Shown in pieces: positions 61,724-64,000 of a stretch of DNA of 64,000 bases. The stretch is taken from the NCBI GenBank assembly GCA_035771175.1, contig CM069594.1, positions 15,099,670 to 15,163,669 of the forward strand. Direction: 5' to 3'. Made by a program: the position numbers and the translations under genes. Origin of the DNA: Paratinospora sagittata. Lineage: Eukaryota; Streptophyta; Magnoliopsida; Ranunculales; Menispermaceae. The notes under the pieces were generated by a model. That model made no database searches and had not been told where the DNA came from. It saw only the letters and a program-made list of their open reading frames with translations. Each line of letters begins with the position of its first letter. Position 1 is the first letter of the stretch.

Positions 61724-62874
61724 GTGTATATCGACCTGCTATCTGTCAATAGAGAACATGATACACAACCAAATAGCACTCTATCCACGTCTGAGACAAA
61801 AATCAGATATTTCTAACGAGAAAAATGTGGGCACTTCTGCTTGCTCGATTTTTCTATTCCTTACACAGTTTTGCCAGGTTATCTTAATTCAAATATGCTC
61901 TACTAACACCTAGATGATTCCCTTTGTCTCGCACGCCCAAAACAACTTTAGATTAAACTATGTTTTGAATTCAAATCATTTTGTACTCACTTGCTCTTTA
62001 ACCTGCAACTTCTATTTTTATAAAACACTCATTCTCTGATTTTCAAAAATACAACACGCACGATTTTTGAAGTTAGATTGAGCTTTCCAAAGAGTTTTTC
62101 AAGAGAAGAAAGTAATGATTCTTGCATTTGCCAAAACAAGCTTCGAATTGAATCAAAATTGCAATCTGTCTTGATGAGAACGTCATTGTTGAGCAAGTTC
62201 TTCATTTTATCCCTTTTGTGCTTAGATTTGCAGAGGGTAACCATTGTTTTAAACTGTAAGTATATGAAGTGGTCTCGGTAAGATAACACATCAAAAAAGA
62301 ACACAACACCTGTATTGCACCAAGAACACATCAAAACAATAGCTTTCGAAGTCTACAAAGATCCAGCTCGAACAACAAAGACATATCTCATGTCTAATGC
62401 ATTAGTTTGATCTTTGGTGTGTAGGGTAACCTCTCGATCAAACTCAGCACTAAAACTCTGAAAATTGCAAAGTCTTCAAAATCACTACGATATAGTATTT
62501 CATTTTGAAAAAATGTTTTCCGTAAGGTTTTAATCATAATTTCAATGAGTTTTGAATTATTTAAAAGTGTTTTGAGTCAATGGAATGGTTCTTGAGTGTC
62601 AAAATATTAATTTTTCAAAAATAAGGCTATCCAGCAATTTGCCAAAATTCTCGAGAAGGCACTAGCGCACTATCAGTGTTGATAGCACGTTGATAGGGTT
62701 CTATAATAAGACATTTGTTTTTTCTGGAAAATTGTCTATAGCGCGCTATCCCCTTTGATGACTCGCTATAAAGCTATTGCCTTGATCTTTTCATTTTTAG
62801 TAAAATGGGCAATAGCGCGCAATAGGCCTTGATAAAACGCTATCGGAAAGTCTGAAAAACTCGAGCTCTCGGGT
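61722..62874 (+). repeat. Monomer M54 (1,153 bp, terminal dimer position b)
   Basis: Counterpart of M52 (atttttgaagtt, gatgagaacg). Private: gagggtaacc, gcaccaagaac, tcaaaacaat, atccagctcgaacaac, cactacgat and gataaaacgc. It ends with aaaactcgag, so the hairpin arm has one G-T pair. Confidence 0.93.
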
Positions 62875-64000
62875 TTGTGTATATCGACCTGCTATCTGTC
62901 AATAGAGAACATGATACACAACCAAATAGCACTCTATCCACGTCTGAGACAAATATAAGATATTTCTAACGAGAAAAATGTGGGCACTTCTGCTTGCTCG
63001 ATTTTTCTATTCCTTACTAAGTTTTGCCAGGTTATCTTAATTGAAATATGCTCAACTAACACCTAGATGATGCCCTTTGTCTCGCACGCCCAAAACAACT
63101 TTAGATTAAACAATGTTTTGAATTCAAATCATTTTGTACTCACTTTCTCTTTAACCTGCAACTTCTATTTTTAGAAAACACTCATTCTCTGATTTTAAAA
63201 AATACAACACGCACGATTTTTGCAAGTTAGATTGAGCTTTCCAAAGAGTTTTTCAAGAGAAGAAAGCAATGATTCTTGCATTTGCCAAAACAAGCTTCGA
63301 AATGAATCAAAATTGCAATCTGTCTTGATGACAACGTCATTGTTGAGCAAGTTCTTCATTTTATCCCTTTTGTGCTTAGATTTGCAGAGGGTATCCATTG
63401 TTTTAAACTGTAAGTATATGAAGTGGTCTCGGTAAGATAACACATCAAAAATGAACACAACACCTGTATTGCATCAAGAACACATCAAACAATAGCTTTC
63501 GAAGTCTACAAAGATCAAGCTCGAAGAACGAAGATATATCTCATGTCTAATGCATTAGTTTGATCTTTGGTGTGTAGGGTAACCTCTCGATCAAACTCAG
63601 CACTAAAACTCTGAAAATTGCAAAGTCTTCAAAATCACTTCGATATTGTATTTCATTTTGAAAAAATGTTTTCCGTAAGGTTTTAATCATAATTTCAATG
63701 AGTTTTGAATTATTTAAAAGTGTTTTGAGTCAATGGAATGGTTCTTGAGTGTCAAAATATTAATTTTTCAAAAATAAGGCTATCCAGCAATTTGCCAAAA
63801 TTCTCGAGAAGGCACTAGCGCACTATCAGTGTTGATAGCACGTTGATAGGGTTCTATAATAAGTCATTTGTTTTTTCTGGAAAATTGTCTATAGCGCGCT
63901 ATCCCCTTTGATGACTCGCTATAAAGTTGTTGCCTTGATCCTTTCATTTTTAGTAAAATGGGGAATAGCGCGCTATAGGCCTGGATAACACGCTTTCGGA
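62875..64000 (+). repeat. Monomer M55 (partial, cut by window edge)
   Basis: The first 1,126 bp of a unit like M51 and M53 (cgaaatgaatc, gatgacaacg, aaaaatgaac, aataagtcatttg). Private: caaatataagat, cactttctc, ttttgcaagtt, gaaagcaatg, cgatattgta, tggggaatagc and cctggataac. The array continues beyond the window. Confidence 0.92.

Larger units (their letters stand above)
1..64000 (+). repeat. Satellite DNA array, ~1,153-bp monomer, 56 head-to-tail units
   Basis: Every part of the window aligns to the next copy about 1,153 bp downstream. The anchor ttg[g/t]gtatatcgacc recurs at 1068, 2220, 3373 and so on to 62875, with spacings of 1,124-1,155 bp apart from one 1,933-bp interval that contains a deletion. 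All units have the same orientation. No unique sequence, gene or inserted transposon interrupts the array, and neither array edge is inside the window. Such arrays are typical of eukaryotic heterochromatin (centromeric, pericentromeric or subtelomeric). Which of these applies, and which species, cannot be read from the sequence. Confidence 0.98.
58264..64000 (+). repeat. Terminal alternating dimer (2,305-2,306 bp)
   Basis: M51, M53 and M55 carry cgaaatgaatc (c at 58687, 60992 and 63298), gatgacaacg and aaaaatgaac. M52 and M54 carry atttttgaagtt and gatgagaacg. The pattern runs off the window end. Confidence 0.85.

Noticed and set aside
1..64000. Transposable element or LTR copies in tandem
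   Set aside because: No reverse transcriptase, integrase, transposase, primer-binding site, polypurine tract or target-site duplication seen. A distant origin of part of the unit from an LTR or other element is possible but not supported by anything I can read.
1..64000. CRISPR array or prokaryotic repeat region
   Set aside because: The repeat is over 1 kb with no short repeat-spacer alternation, and there are no cas genes or any other genes.
1..64000. rDNA intergenic spacer repeats or a tandem gene cluster such as 5S rRNA
   Set aside because: No rRNA-like conserved segment, no 5S internal control region and no other RNA gene in the unit.
1..64000. Nucleosome phasing from the 1,153-bp period
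   Set aside because: The length could fit six or seven nucleosomes depending on the repeat length assumed, so the arithmetic shows nothing without mapping data.

Overview
This window is one uninterrupted satellite DNA array. A unit of about 1,153 bp (modal length; 29 of the 52 complete copies, with 10 more at 1,152 bp) is repeated head-to-tail, always in the same orientation, from the first base to the last. I count 56 units, labelled M0 to M55: a partial copy at each window edge, 52 complete copies and two copies truncated at one deletion junction. Units are phased from an arbitrary anchor (ttg[g/t]gtatatcgacc), so unit boundaries are conventional. The DNA is AT-rich (sampled lines give roughly 30-35% G+C). 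I see no protein-coding gene, rRNA, tRNA, CRISPR array, intact transposon or unique sequence. The short open frames recur once per unit, mostly start at non-ATG codons, and are broken in some copies.

A long-monomer, AT-rich, single-orientation array with local higher-order structure points to a eukaryotic chromosome, most likely (peri)centromeric, subtelomeric or other heterochromatin. A plant is plausible but I do not recognise the family, so species and chromosomal position stay open. The array runs off both ends, so its true size is unknown.

Layout. (1) 1 to ~10.4 kb: subfamily I (unit ends ctctagtttgtg; one C missing in a ctttcaaag motif up to ~7.4 kb), with an alternating two-unit pattern. 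(2) ~10.5-18.9 kb: subfamily II (ctcgggtttggg, aacctgcaac, aatggcaatc) with a trace of a 3-unit pattern. (3) 18.96-22.4 kb: three near-identical 1,149-bp units. (4) 22.9-34.45 kb: subfamily II with a 4-unit (4,612 bp) higher-order repeat in two copies. (5) 34.5-49.4 kb: a mosaic of I-like and II-like segments with a 3-unit pattern (35.6-43.7 kb), a ~1.85 kb block repeated 5,731 bp away, and most of the large deletions. (6) 49.4-57.7 kb: a 2-unit (2,305 bp) repeat whose first two copies I cannot tell apart by eye. (7) 58.3-64 kb: another alternating 2-unit pattern, with a perfect 9-bp-arm hairpin at three unit junctions.

Within each unit the most structured part is a ~315 bp segment across the unit junction. 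It is packed with CTATC/GATAG words and short GC-centred palindromes such as ATAGCGCGCTAT, followed by a quasi-palindromic hairpin whose two arms change together between subfamilies. Other per-unit points of interest are an antisense open frame (75 codons from its ATG), and a sense-strand polypyrimidine-CAG that resembles a splice acceptor followed by four GTAAG words. These are hypotheses, not called genes.
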